Under the pieces are notes generated by a model that was given only the letters and a program-made list of their open reading frames with translations, ran no database searches and was not told where the DNA came from. A stretch of 43,738 nucleotides of DNA from Phoronis australis (Eukaryota > Phoronida > Phoronidae): NCBI GenBank assembly GCA_002633005.1, contig NMRA01000080.1, forward strand, positions 975,202 through 1,018,939, in the 5' to 3' direction. The translations under genes were made by a program, and so were the position numbers. Positions 1 to 10,543 of the stretch are shown in pieces (position 1 is the stretch's first letter; every line of letters begins with the position of its first letter).

Positions 1-548
1 TTCCACAAACGCACCTTTTCATGTCTGAAAAAGACGGCTCCACGCGGACTTTCTTCACAACTCCTCAGTATCGCACTGGTAACAACGGCTGAGGCGGTCT
101 TCCACCCATTGCGTACAAACTCGATAACAGAAAAATATATTTTTAAAATTTTTAGATTGTTTCGTAACAACAGGTGTACTAAAGGCTATTAAATCTGTTA
201 AGATGTAATAATAAAATTCCTTTTTGAGACACAGGGTCATGGTGGGAACTCTTTAATATAGAATAGGACTCCTGGCCTGAATACCACCAAGAGCGGGCTT
301 ATCTAAATTAATATACGTGACCCAGCTTTCGATCATTCTTTGGGGGGCCTTATATTAATATAGGGGCCCAAAATTAACCTACAATGATACTTTTCCCCCC
401 AAATCCGCCACTGCTAAATGTGATAGTTTGAGCAAAAATATTACCAGTTAATAACATATAACATGTTCATTATGCCTGCCAAACAATACCTCACCTAAGT
501 TCAGTTCAAGAGATTGACCAGTTTTCTACAAATGTTTTGTTGTTGCAG
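1..548. other. Upstream intronic/intergenic sequence, no gene recognised
   Basis: No coding exon can be supported here. The short minus-strand ORF at 55-240 has no recognisable motif. The last 40 bases are pyrimidine-rich and lead into a tandem acceptor (cagcag at 546-551), so at least the right part is probably the intron before the exon that starts at 549 or 552. Confidence 0.4.
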
Positions 549-922
549 CAGTGATCGTCAAGGTTTCGATTCGTAATGAGAATGCAGAAACCCAGAGGAA
601 ACTTGAGGACCAGATGTGCGAGGATCTATCTGAGCCTGACAAGGTTTCCGAGATAGCAGAGTTTGCGAGACGTCAAGATGTCTCCTTCCATCAATGGAAT
701 AAAGGTTGCATCGAAGTTTTGTTGGTAGCACGCAGTAAAAAAGAGGCCGAGGTGCTCAAGCGAAAGTTGCTTGGTGGCCAACTGGATAAAGAACTGCGAC
801 ATCTGTTGATAACCGAGAAAGTTCAACGGCTAGCTAATTATGAATACATTGATATGGAAATAGATGTCATAGATGGTAAGGTTACAGGCAAATGGTTTGT
901 TTTTTATTGCGTGGAAAAATAG
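549..922 (+). CDS. Last exon of a gene encoding a TRADD-N-like (death-signalling adaptor-type) domain, partial
   Basis: The open frame runs from a splice acceptor (pyrimidine-rich tract, then gcagcag; two possible AGs three bases apart, both giving phase 1) to a TAG stop at 920-922, about 123 codons. There is no ATG at the left, so the 551 start sometimes called is only a GTG inside the exon. The peptide has the layout of metazoan C-terminal domains related to TRADD-N: a beta segment GCIEVLLVARSKKEAEVL, a helix with KLLGGQLDKELRHLLIT, then a last beta segment around YIDMEIDV. In that family the domain is joined to NLR, caspase-like or other immune effectors, which lie outside this window if present. 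The exon is intact and encodes a soluble, charged peptide. Family assignment is by remembered pattern, not by a search. The protein's upstream part is unknown. Confidence 0.5.
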
Positions 923-1927
923 TAATTCAAACAGGCCTGTGCACGTAGCGCTTGTCAGTTTTAACACGAGCTATTTAAAGTGACATTATCGGCGAGAAAA
1001 TAAATTTCTGAAATGAGTCCCAGAGCGAACCTTTGAGGTAGAACCCAAACGCTCTGCTTACCAACCAAACGGCACTCGATAAACGACAAAATATTTTAAG
1101 CGTATTTAACTGGCGACGTCACAGGCTTTGATTTCAGCAAATGTATGACAGACGCCAGCGAGAATTAGAGATTTGTAATAAAATCACAAAAAACAAATCA
1201 CAAAAAACACAACGGAAACAGTTTTACTATTTTAAGTCTCTGGTCAAACTTAATAACACCAAAAAGACCTATGTAATCCAACACTGATCCAAAACTGTGT
1301 ATTTTTGTCCGTAAAAATGACAACGTCCCTTAGAGGGCAGTTGGTATCATTCAAACGCAGCATTTATTTCGTGTTCCATAGCACAGCGTATCTGAATCTA
1401 TTTGATTACTAACCGTGATTTCAAAAAACCCAAAATTATAATATCATTTTTGTTTTTGCAAGTTTTTTAGTATTCATTTTTTAACAAGGTTGAAAGAGTC
1501 GCCTCCATGGGGCGGTGCTTCTGTTTAGTGAATTGGCGATACGGTACACGCACTAGAATGGTGTAACAAAGCCTATTAGGAATATACCTTTTCAATGTTT
1601 ACTCAGGGAGGGACTTACGAAACAGCTTCTCATCTGATGAGTTCCGCCTACACCTATGAACCATTCAAAATCACACGTCTCGCTGGTAACGCATCAATTC
1701 GTAATCCCATACATTCTAAATTTGAAGGAAATGCGTGCATAAGAGTAATTATGATTGAATTCCTTGAATCGGAAACATGTTATTGAATTACAGACGCACA
1801 AAGAATTAAAACAATAGTTCTTAAAACGCCTTTAAATTCAAGGCGTACATCATTTTTTTCATCTTGCGACGGTCCGTATACAAGCTGACAAGATTGTTTT
1901 TTCAGTTTCAAAAACGAATGGTTATTG
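923..1927 (+). other. 3' flank of the TRADD-N-like gene, first allelic copy
   Basis: Non-coding sequence after the stop. It matches 2158-3160 almost base for base, with small differences such as a deleted cgtgcata stretch and scattered substitutions. The ORF at 1595-1786 has no support. The copy stops exactly at the N at 1928. Confidence 0.6.
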
Positions 1928-1928
1928 N

Positions 1929-2157
1929 ATGGAATAAAGGTTGCATCGAAGTTTTGTTGGTAGCACGCAGTAAAAAAGAGGCCGAGGTGCTCAAGCGAAA
2001 GCTGCTTGGTGGCCAACTGGATAAAGAACTGCGACATCTGTTGATAACCGAGAAAGTTCAACGGCTAGCTAATTATGAATACATTGATATGGAAACAGAT
2101 GTCATAGATGGTAAGGTTACAGGCAAATGGTATGTTTTTTATAGCGTGGAAAAATAG
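1929..2157 (+). pseudogene. Second, 5'-incomplete copy of the TRADD-N-like exon
   Basis: This repeats the C-terminal 75 or so codons of the exon at 549-922 with a few substitutions (isoleucine to threonine in the last beta segment, phenylalanine to tyrosine and cysteine to serine near the end) and the same stop. It starts directly after the N at 1928 with no splice acceptor. The open frame continuing upstream through the N is an accident of the join. It is most likely the other allele of the same exon, not a second gene. Confidence 0.7.
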
Positions 2158-3378
2158 TAATTCAAATAGGCCTGTGCACGTAGCACTTGTCAGTTTTAAC
2201 ACGAGCTATTTAAAGTGACATTATCGGCGAGAAAATAAATTTCTGAAATGAGTCCCAGAGCGAACCTTTGAGGTAGAACCCAAACGCTCTGCTTACCAAC
2301 CAAACGGCACTCGATAAACGACTAAGTATTTTAAGCGTATTTAACTGGCGACGTCACAGGCTTTGATTTCAGCAAATGTATGCCAGACGCCAGCGAGAAT
2401 TAGAGATTTGTAATAAAATCACACAAAAAAAAAACAAATCACAAAAAACACAACGGAAACGGTTTTACTATTTTAAGTCTCTGGTCAAACCTAATAACAC
2501 CAAAAAGACCTATGTAATCCAACACTGATCCAAAACTATGTATTTTTGTCCGTAAAAATGACAACGTCCCTTAGAGGGCAGATGGTATCATTCAAACGCA
2601 GCATTTATTTCGTGTTCCATAGCACAGCGTATCTGAATCTATTTGATTACTAACCGTGATTTCAAAAAACCCAAAATTATAATATCATTTTTGTTTTTGC
2701 AAGTTTTTTAGTATTCATTTTTTAACAAGGTTGAAAGAGTCGCCTCCATGGGGCGGTGCTTCTGTTTAGTGAATTGGCGATACGGTACACGCACTAGAAT
2801 GGTGTAACAAAGCCTATTAGGAATATACCTTTTCAATGTTTACTCAGGGAGGGACTTACGAAACAGCTTCTCATCTGATGAGTTCCGCCTACACCTATGA
2901 ACCATTCAAAATCACACGTCTCGCTGGTAACGCATCAATTCGTAATCCCATACATTCTAAATTTGAAGGAAATGAGAGTAATTATGATTGACTTCCTTGA
3001 ATCGGAAACATGTTATTGAATTACAGACGCACAAAGAATTAAAACAATAGTTCTTAAAACGCCTTTAAATTCAAGGCGTACATCATTTTTTTCATCTTGC
3101 GACGGTCCGTATACAAGCTGACAAGATTGTTTTTTCAGTTTCAAAAACGAATGGTTATTGTAACAAAATTGAGCGCGTCATGACGGCGAAGAGTGGAAAA
3201 ATAAACGTTTTACCAGGCTGGATACACGTATCGTAGGAGTGAGGGTTGGGTGAAGAGAGAAACAAAAATATTTTAAGGACGGCTTTAACAGTTGCATAAT
3301 TTGTTGATTTCACTTAGGCAGTCAACATTTATAAATTGAGTTAGTGATTTGAACGCATATTGGTACAATGGTTCTTTT

Positions 3379-3504
3379 CAGATGCTGCTCAACGTCGTCC
3401 ATCTGGTGAAATGGAAGACGAGAACGAAGCTTCTATTAGGTCTGTAACGTATCGGTGTCATGACCCAGCATGCAAGAGACGGAGCTCTAAAGAGCTGGGT
3501 TCAG
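3379..3504 (+). CDS. Internal coding exon of an unidentified gene, 42 codons
   Basis: A pyrimidine-rich acceptor (ggttcttttcag) and a donor (ggttcag then gtaact) bound an open, phase-1 to phase-1 exon. The translation is charged and contains PSGEMEDENEASIRS followed by YRCHDPACKRR, with a CxxxxxC pair that could bind metal. Its end phase joins in frame to the next exon at 3784. No family is recognised. Boundaries are judged to within a base or two by eye. It lies downstream of the stop of the TRADD-N-like exon, so it belongs to another gene or another transcript. Confidence 0.5.
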
Positions 3505-3634
3505 GTAACTGAAATTCAAGTTAATTGCGATGCGTTTTCATCTTTCTGGTGCGCAATAAGCACGCATTTACAACGTTACAATGCATTCTAATATAACGCA
3601 TTTTAAAACAAAGTTATGGCCTCCTTTTCTCCAG

Positions 3635-3745
3635 TCACTACATTCATATCCGTCCCTCGCACTTCCACTTGCCCTCCCTCACTACCGCTCTCACTTGCTC
3701 CATCCTTTTCATCTCCGTCGTTGCCTCCCTCGCTCTCTCTCTCTA
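3635..3745 (+). repeat. Polypyrimidine (CT-rich) tract inside the intron
   Basis: A run of more than 100 bases dominated by C and T, with ctctctctct near its end, between the two exons at 3379 and 3784. It yields a spurious Leu/Ser/Pro-rich ORF at 3581-3808. Confidence 0.6.
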
Positions 3746-3783
3746 AACTTTTGTAATTCAACGCTGCTTTTGACGTCTTACAG

Positions 3784-3954
3784 AGTCAACAATGTGTGTG
3801 GGCTATGAAACTAAAGACTTCATACCACATATCGAACTTGAAGACGTGAAAGAATGCTTTAAGCAGGCTGGCATTGAAGCGGGTCAGAACGAATTGTTAA
3901 AATTTGCTGAACTTCTAACGCAAGAAAGACAAGAGCCTTACATCAACGGAGATG
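3784..3954 (+). CDS. Internal coding exon, EF-hand-like peptide, 57 codons
   Basis: The exon starts after a strong acceptor (tgacgtcttacag) and ends at GATG before gtaaac. It is phase 1 on both sides and therefore in frame with the exon at 3379-3504. The peptide reads as two helices (IELEDVKECFKQAGIEAG, NELLKFAELLTQ) and ends in PYINGDG, which looks like the start of an EF-hand calcium loop (the DGDG-type turn) cut by the intron. The ATG at 3792 is probably internal, because the frame is open to the acceptor and joins the previous exon. No next exon is recognised downstream, so the gene is either partial, broken by the assembly, or has distant exons. Confidence 0.5.
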
Positions 3955-6660
3955 GTAAACTGTGCCGCCAGTCACCACAATGTCACACCATGTCCAATTA
4001 ATGAAGTCGTCCCTCCGCCCAATACCCACAACCGTGATTTGTAGATCCAACGGAGCTATAGCAAACAAGTTGTTTCCTCTTCATGGTTCCACTATTTCAT
4101 GTGGTTGTTAAAAAAATTCATAACCATACAAAAGGTTTGCTAGGCTTTTACTGTAAGTGCCTCATTTAACCTTGTTAATATCATTTGACGCATGTCCAAC
4201 TTCTGTTCAGTATTCCACCCATTAGAGCTGTACTTGCTCTTAATGACAATCAGGTCCCAAACTTTTTGCCTGGGTAACAAGGTTTTGTGTTTGTTGACCG
4301 GAACAGCCTGGCAAATCAACGTTGCCGATGGCGTATGATTAGCCAGGCAACACGTATTTGTTTGTTTCGCATCTGAACTCTTTCCCACTGCTACGACAGG
4401 TAATAATCGACTGATCGAGTAACACGACTCGTCAAAAGCGGACATAAAAAGTAGCATTGGGGCATTCTGATTGGTTGGAAAATAACATTTCAAATTTCGA
4501 TTGGTTGATGTTGAGAAATACGTCATTAAATTGCACTATTAGTTGAGAAATCCCTTTGTGCCTGGCGGTTGCTGCAACCACAAAATCGAAGTGTTGCACA
4601 CACGTTTGTATTTTTGACTCACGCAAATTACAAGGCGTCAAACAGAACAACAGGATGATTCACGCATACTTTTATGGCTCATCCCAGTACCATCTATGCG
4701 CCAAACATCCACACCAAGACTTGTGTACCGATGACCAGACGCGGACTCATGTGTTGTTCATCATCATCAATTTAGAGTCCACATGATAAACGCAGGTTGG
4801 AACCATCATGTTCACTACTCATAATGTTACTCGAGCAGAACATTTGGTTTCGGCTGACAGTACAACCGTGTTTTTCTTTCCGTATCTCATAAAGGTTGCT
4901 CAAAAAGGAAGAACGAGCAATTGAATTCCATGAGTAGCAATATTAAAGAAATATTTTTCTTGGGAAATTCCAAAGAATGAGAGAAATAAGAGTCAACTTG
5001 AAATTTTGAAATGTGAATGCTATGAGATCGTAACTTAGTGTGGTCATAGATTACAGACAACAGAACCGTAACTTTTTCTTACGTAGTATCCCAGAGGAGG
5101 CCTCAACCTCTAAACATACAAAACTCAGCTTGCGGTTAAAGTATTGTGACGGGAAATTCTTGCATCTCCTCTACTGTCCAGTACAACAAAAATCATTTCG
5201 GCTTTGAAACACTATTCAAAGTCTTCCAATAGTAGAACTCGTGGAATCGTGAATAGTTTTGACAATGCTGCTGGTTAAGCACCCAACCACAAAACAGCAG
5301 ACTATAGTTAGCAGACGACGTGCTTGCCGGAAGTAAAACGAGCTATGTCTGCCAAGTGTCGCTAGTGAATAGTGTTGTCACGGTTTATGCGTAAGATCAC
5401 AAATTTCGGATCACAAAATATACGGAGTTGGCAGTCCTTGTACTGTAGTATGTGGTGTGGTCAATTTCCTCGTTTTTCAGATGTTCACCAGAGGCTGAAT
5501 GCCGGACACGTAACATATTTGGTTGTTTCACTATGTTCTTGGAAGTGCGAAGCGTGTTTTTTTGATAATTTTCAAACGCCTGTGTTTTGCAGTTTCTTAA
5601 CAGTTGATGAACACTTACACTGCGCAAACCCTGTCTGATGTAGTCATTTTGCGTTAGGCGTACCTATATCATTGCTTTCTTCTGCAAATACAAGAGACTC
5701 ACGTTACGGAATGTGAAAATTATAAATAAGTCTATATGGCCAATGGCAACAAAAATGTTTGATTAACGTGAATTCTATGGCAATGTTGCTTGTTTAAGAG
5801 GTAAATATGCGTAAAAACCGTTGCTCGCTCAGTTACGACATCATTGCAATGTCTATTTGTTAAGTTTTGCTCAAAATACAGTAAAAAGTTGACAATCAAA
5901 AAGCTAAGACATGTTTAACATATTTGTGATAGGGTTCCGTCGAAAATGCCGTTATCAACATGATGACAAAAGACCAAAATGATTAGAGAAACAATGTTTT
6001 TAAAATCTCTGTTCGAAGTCAAAAAAATATTTTTGATAAAGAGCGCATATCTCGTAGAAAAAATATTGACAATTAAACAAGAATAAAAAATTTTATTATG
6101 AAATTTATCCACCTTTCAGAAAATATATACTTTGCTGAGGTTGGAGCTAACAGAATTTAAGATGCTTCACATAAGTACAACCTGGTAAACAAGGTTAATA
6201 GAGGCCATAAGTCAGTTTCTTTTACGATCAGGGTGCTTCTTCCTGGCCTGTTTTGCCTTAGTAGTGAACTGGGCTGCGCTCCGTATACCCGAGGCATTAG
6301 ATAGGCACTTGAAACCATCGCTTATGAATCGGATACAGAGAATACTATACCATGATTTATGACTTCAGTACCATACGTCAACATTTAAACCTCGTCAATC
6401 AATCACTTCAATTTTGTTGGGTTACGCTGGTAAGGTCTTGAGCATGCTCGTAAAATACTCGCCTTTCATTCGCGTGATTTTACGTGATTTCGATTTACTT
6501 GCTATAAAATTGGTCTGCGTAACGCATCACAGATAATATAACTAGTACCACAATGGCCAACTCCTAGTTTTTGTTAGTTTGTAAACATTTATAAATTGTT
6601 CGTACTGTTTATTCAGTTCAATTTCTCTAAATTCCTTCAGAGAATTCACAAGCAAGATCA
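3955..6660. other. No gene or element recognised
   Basis: The frames here are short and without motifs (for example 4140-4526 minus and 5372-5638 plus). No splice-bounded exon of convincing composition, repeat or inverted terminus was found by eye. Confidence 0.4.
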
Positions 6661-6696
6661 GACGCGGCGGACGTTAATCTTCGACTAAACTGTGGT

Positions 6697-7176
6697 GTGA
6701 TCCGTAAAAAGAAAACTGACAACACCTCAGTAACACGGTCGCAAAATCGTGCTTCTGCAGGTAGGATTCCAGTTAACAACAAGCTACCGTTCTTAGACGT
6801 GCTTATTGATTATGATGAATCTGGCATTAAAACCTCAGTATACAGGAAACCTACATATGATGGGGTTTGTTTACATGAAACTAGCCAATGTCCTCTGAGA
6901 TATAAACTCTCTGTTTTGACAAGCTTTTTGAAAAGAGCATATTCCGTTTGCTCAGACTGGAAAACCTTCAACACCGAGTGTAATCGCATTAAGCAAATTA
7001 TGATAAATAACGGTTACAGCAATAAGTTTGTTGATGAGAATGTGAAGCTTTTCATAAGCCAGTTGCAGAAGCTTATGTGTTTAAAACAAGCAAGTGGTTG
7101 TACCAAAAAACTATTCTACCGCAACCAATTCCATTCACGTTATATTGAAGATGAACGAGTTTTAAAACGGATCATC
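6697..7176 (+). mobile_element. Penelope-like element reverse transcriptase fragment
   Basis: The frame carries marks of the Penelope-like RT C-terminal half: LPFLDVLIDYDESG, then SVYRKPTYDG, then RYKLSVLTSFLKRAY and a Cys/Tyr-rich helix region, then LFYRNQFHSRYIEDERVL. In intact elements this part follows the YxDD palm and precedes the endonuclease. The palm motifs and a GIY-YIG endonuclease are not visible, so the copy is truncated at both ends. The frame is open for about 160 codons and then meets the N at 7177. The sequence after the N (KRSCTNVRPNV) may continue the element for a few codons. It is a dead fragment, and no terminal repeats were identified. Confidence 0.8.
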
Positions 7177-7379
7177 NTTAAACGTTCATGTACGAACGTT
7201 CGACCTAACGTTTAGCCTTATACGGCGCAGGAGCCTAGAATCAGCGTTTGATAAATTTCGTGTTTAATTTAATTGGCGATGCGGTTTTTATATTACAAGT
7301 AAATCCTTTTTAAAAGATTTGACTGATTCATTCAACCGCCAATTATGTCAGTGATTGTGTTTTTCAGAGGGGTTGGCTA

Positions 7380-8955
7380 GTTAGAGTGGACCACAGTGTT
7401 AAAAGCATCCGGGTCGGCTTGCTGGAATACAAACTAATGCAGCATGCCGATGATACGGTTATACCTTTAGATGGCTCGGACCAAACTCTTCGGAAAACAC
7501 ACCGCATTATAAATATTCTAGTCTAAAGCCTGATCTGATCTGGAAAAAACAGTTTGTATATGGATAAGGTCTCCGAAAGGAAGACATCAAAAATGTGTTG
7601 TGACGTAATACAAAAATGGACAACATCAGAATTCACTTTACTGGGTATTCAGTTCTGCAGTGATATATATAAAATTCTCGACATTAACTTTGATAATACG
7701 CTTGATGAAATAAAAAATAGGTATGTGAGGAAAAAGAAATTTGACACTTTTTGGAAAAACAACAGTTCTGAAATCCATAAGTATGCCAAACATATTACAA
7801 GACTCATGTCCCCTTCACTGGTCGTCCTGAAGCAGCTGAACAAAATGTTCTACTGTTTTGTGTGGAGCGGGAAAACGGAGAAAAAAATTGTCGCAAAACT
7901 GTGACTCAATAGTATAATGTTGGTGAACACAAAAAGAATGACGTCACCTCTTTTATGAAAATCATTAATTTAACTTGGTTTGTAGTACCACAAGTTTAAG
8001 GGCAGTTTTGCAGATGGTCTGTTGTCGACAGTTTCAAATAATTTCTCATCTTGAATATCATGGTTTTTGGAATTGAAATGATTACCTATAGTATCAGAAA
8101 TGTTTTTATGTATTATGTTAAATCTATGATTACGAAACCGAGATCTTTCTGTACAAATAATAGAAAAACTCCAACACCCCAGTACCCCTCACAGACTCAA
8201 AAGAGAACAATATTGGATAGACAACCCTCAATACAATAGAACCTCATGGATTGAACATAAAAATTTCTTAAAATATGTCATTGATTTTTTTACGCAAAAA
8301 TGTATCATATTCATTACACCATATCTTATATGTCAATTGTCATATAGTGTTTGATTTTACTTTATTTCTGTTTTTGTTGACAAAGGAAGTTATTACATCC
8401 GAAAATTTCAAATTTCAGTTGATCCATTCTTGTTGTTTTATTTACCGAAGAGTTTATACAGACGTTTCATTTCACTCCTCAAGTAACCTTATTTTTGTCC
8501 AAGAAACCCATCGTACGCTAACTGGAGTCATCTCAGAGATGGAAAGCAACAACAAATTTTACCGCTTCGTCCACGGTACATCGAAGTAATTTTGGTAGAT
8601 GTTAAAGTTGTGAATAACATTTACCACGTTGTTGTCTTTAAAAATTACAAAAATGTGTCAAATGAAGTGGAGTGAAAAATTAAATCTTTTCGATACTACA
8701 GAAAGGCGCTTCAATGTTTTATCCTACATCTGTTCATTCACTGAAGATGTATCTCTGCGATGGTTCCAATTTAGGCTGGTTCAGAATTGTGGGCTGCAAT
8801 GAATTTTTACAGAAGATTGGCCAAAAGTGGTGGGAATACCACACAACTACTAGAAATCCATTTCAAAAACAATTTGAAATGAGGAATGTGCACAGTCAGT
8901 TTGAGATAAGACAGTTTTTATCCACAATATGTTCCAGTCATGCAAATGACAATCG
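7380..8955 (+). mobile_element. Decayed LINE (non-LTR retrotransposon) ORF2, C-terminal half
   Basis: Spread over several frames with stops. A reverse-transcriptase palm relic with an HADDTVIPLDGSDQTL motif (degenerate YADD box) lies near 7455. Then comes FTLLGIQFCSDIYKIL and, near 7850, FYCFVWSGKTEKK, which corresponds to the FLW-G-K-x-DK motif after the thumb in L1/Tx1-like and related LINEs. Around 8750, in a frame different from the long ORF, is SLRWFQFRL, the C-terminal motif that precedes the CCHC-type end. Only the second half of ORF2 is present, and it holds frameshifts and stops. A related relic lies at 38030-38300, and both are followed by the same downstream repeat. Confidence 0.7.
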
Positions 8956-9234
8956 TTAATTCGCTACTCAAAAATGAAAGCAATAAGCATTCTAAAAGCA
9001 ACAATTAGAAAGTCGTGACAGATGAAACCCATTCTATTCAAAAGTGAAGTCCAGCAAGTGAGATTTTCTCTGAATACTGACAATTTGAAAAAAAAATTGT
9101 TCAAAAACGGCGCGTGTACTTTGCGTGTTAACCGGATACTCTTCGAGATCGGATAAGCGTAGCGTGGTAATGTTTTTACCCCAAAACCGCTTCTATTCGT
9201 GTAATGTTCAATTTTGGCTGCCAAACAACGGCAA

Positions 9235-9340
9235 AACCTGCTAAATCTTTTTTCGCTACACGCTTTACGTTTCGTATTTGAACATCCTCGAGAATGAAGG
9301 TACGGTATTTTGCTAGACATATGAAATATCCTTAAATGTT
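9235..9340 (+). repeat. Dispersed repeat, copy 1 (matches 39025-39122)
   Basis: About 100 bp similar to 39025-39122 in direct orientation (shared ttaaatc/ctaaatc, tcgctacac, gaatgaag, gtattttnctagaca, atgaaatat blocks). Both copies lie downstream of a LINE C-terminal relic, so this could be part of that LINE's 3' region. The minus-strand ORFs 8964-9320 and 38872-39162 reflect this similarity. Confidence 0.55.
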
Positions 9341-9602
9341 GAAATCGAGCAATAACTACGTTTTCATAGAATTGTCGGTTACAATTCTTGTCTTGTGAAA
9401 ATTGGCGTCAGTATTCCTCGTCTGTGTACTTTCTGTAAGGGCCAACCTGGGCTTCATTTAGCTATGCTGACAATTCTCCGTTTTTTCACACAAAGAACCA
9501 ATTTGCTGGGAAATTAAACATTTCTTCTTGACGACATATTTAACCAAGCTTGCGTAAAATTCTTTCATCAATTGAAACGTAATCAATTGCCATTTTTCAA
9601 TT

Positions 9603-10538
9603 CAGGGCCGTAGGAAGCGGGGGAGCGGGCGGGGGCGGGGGCGCATGGCCCCCCCAAAAATTTTTCAGGCGTCAGGGTTCAACCGTGGCAACCGACATAC
9701 ACGTGGGGCGGGGACAGTCGAGAAAAGAAAGATTGCTAAATGCGGATAAGAAAGAAAAATCAAGAGAAACATTTAACAACTCTGTTTCAGTGCATGGTTT
9801 ACCTTTGGGGACCCTGGCCAGGACATTGTTGTTGGGGTCTCCGCTTTTGAAGCACCTGTAGTCTAAACGCACTTGGAAACGTGCACGTAATGATTCATGC
9901 ATTACTTGTCGAAAAATCGAAAAACGAAGATTTTGCGAAGCGTATTAATTTACTTGATTTTTAAATTCAATAAGTCAAAATTTTTCGACTGCAAAACCAC
10001 ATTTTTCCAGAGAACCCTCTGTGGCAAGGGATTACGGAAACAACTGTCGCTTTTCTTTTTTGTGTATCACTAGATGCCCTGTCGGATATCATCAATTGCT
10101 TCACATTTCTTGATTTTTCAAGATGTTTATAATTTCATATTGAGGGGCCCCACCTTTGAAGGAGGCCATTGATGACATTCAAATGGCTACCTTTGTATGT
10201 TTGTATTGACAAACTCTTATGGGTCCGCTCACTGATAGAGGGCCCAATATTGGACTTGATTACGTCTGGTTTCCTGTTCTTGTGAAATCGTGCAACAGAC
10301 TTTCGTGTTGAAGAGGGTCACTCCCTGCACCGTCTTGTGACCACACGACGGTGAAATGAACTGTCACTCTTTTCCAAGCTTAATGATATTTAGTCTTTCA
10401 TACTTAAGGAGTCCCATCCAGAGAACGGATGTGGAGGTGGAGATAGCAAGGAGGTAGCTTGGGAAAGTCAAATTGGTTTGTGTACCCCCACGCCCCCCCC
10501 TCCCCCCCCCAATACGTTTTTGCCTTCCTATGGGCCTG
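9603..10538. mobile_element. Candidate non-autonomous DNA transposon (hAT-like ends), 936 bp
   Basis: The left end CAGGGCCGTAGGAAGC and the right end read on the other strand CAGGCCCATAGGAAGG match at 13 of 16 positions. Each is followed inward by a strongly G-rich stretch on the outward-reading strand (9617-9645, and the C-run near 10490-10510). The flanks are a perfect CAATT duplication (9598-9602, 10539-10543). CAG-starting ends are typical of hAT elements, whose usual duplication is 8 bp; 5-bp classes are reported. No transposase is visible. Superfamily is uncertain, but the mobile nature is well supported. Confidence 0.65.
9672..9902 (-). CDS. Possible minus-strand coding fragment inside the hAT-like element
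   Basis: The reverse frame contains ESLRARFQVRLDYRCFKSG followed by DPNNNVLARVPKG, a well-mixed protein-like composition unlike the surroundings. A donor-like AAG/GTAAAC follows the PKG codons, so the rest of the frame may be intron. It lies wholly within the 9603-10538 element and could be a captured exon or transposase debris. No family is recognised. Confidence 0.2.
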   Translation of the reverse strand: MHESLRARFQVRLDYRCFKSGDPNNNVLARVPKGKPCTETELLNVSLDFSFLSAFSNLSFLDCPRPTCMSVATVEP

Positions 10539-10543
10539 CAATT

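Larger units (their letters stand above)
694..3160 (+). repeat. 1.23-kb direct duplication meeting at a single N (probable false duplication)
   Basis: 694-1927 and 1929-3160 are near-identical, and the left copy ends at the same base (ggttattg) as the right copy before unique sequence resumes at 3161. The right copy begins in the middle of the exon (tggaataaaggttgcatcg). This is what two overlapping contigs carrying different haplotypes would give when joined without merging. Confidence 0.85.

Noticed and set aside
1864-2157. A second TRADD-N-like gene with its own N-terminus
   Set aside because: The frame crosses the N at 1928; the upstream part is the 3' flank of the first copy and the rest duplicates the first exon.
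3581-3808. Leu/Ser/Pro-rich ORF
   Set aside because: Translation of a polypyrimidine tract within an intron.
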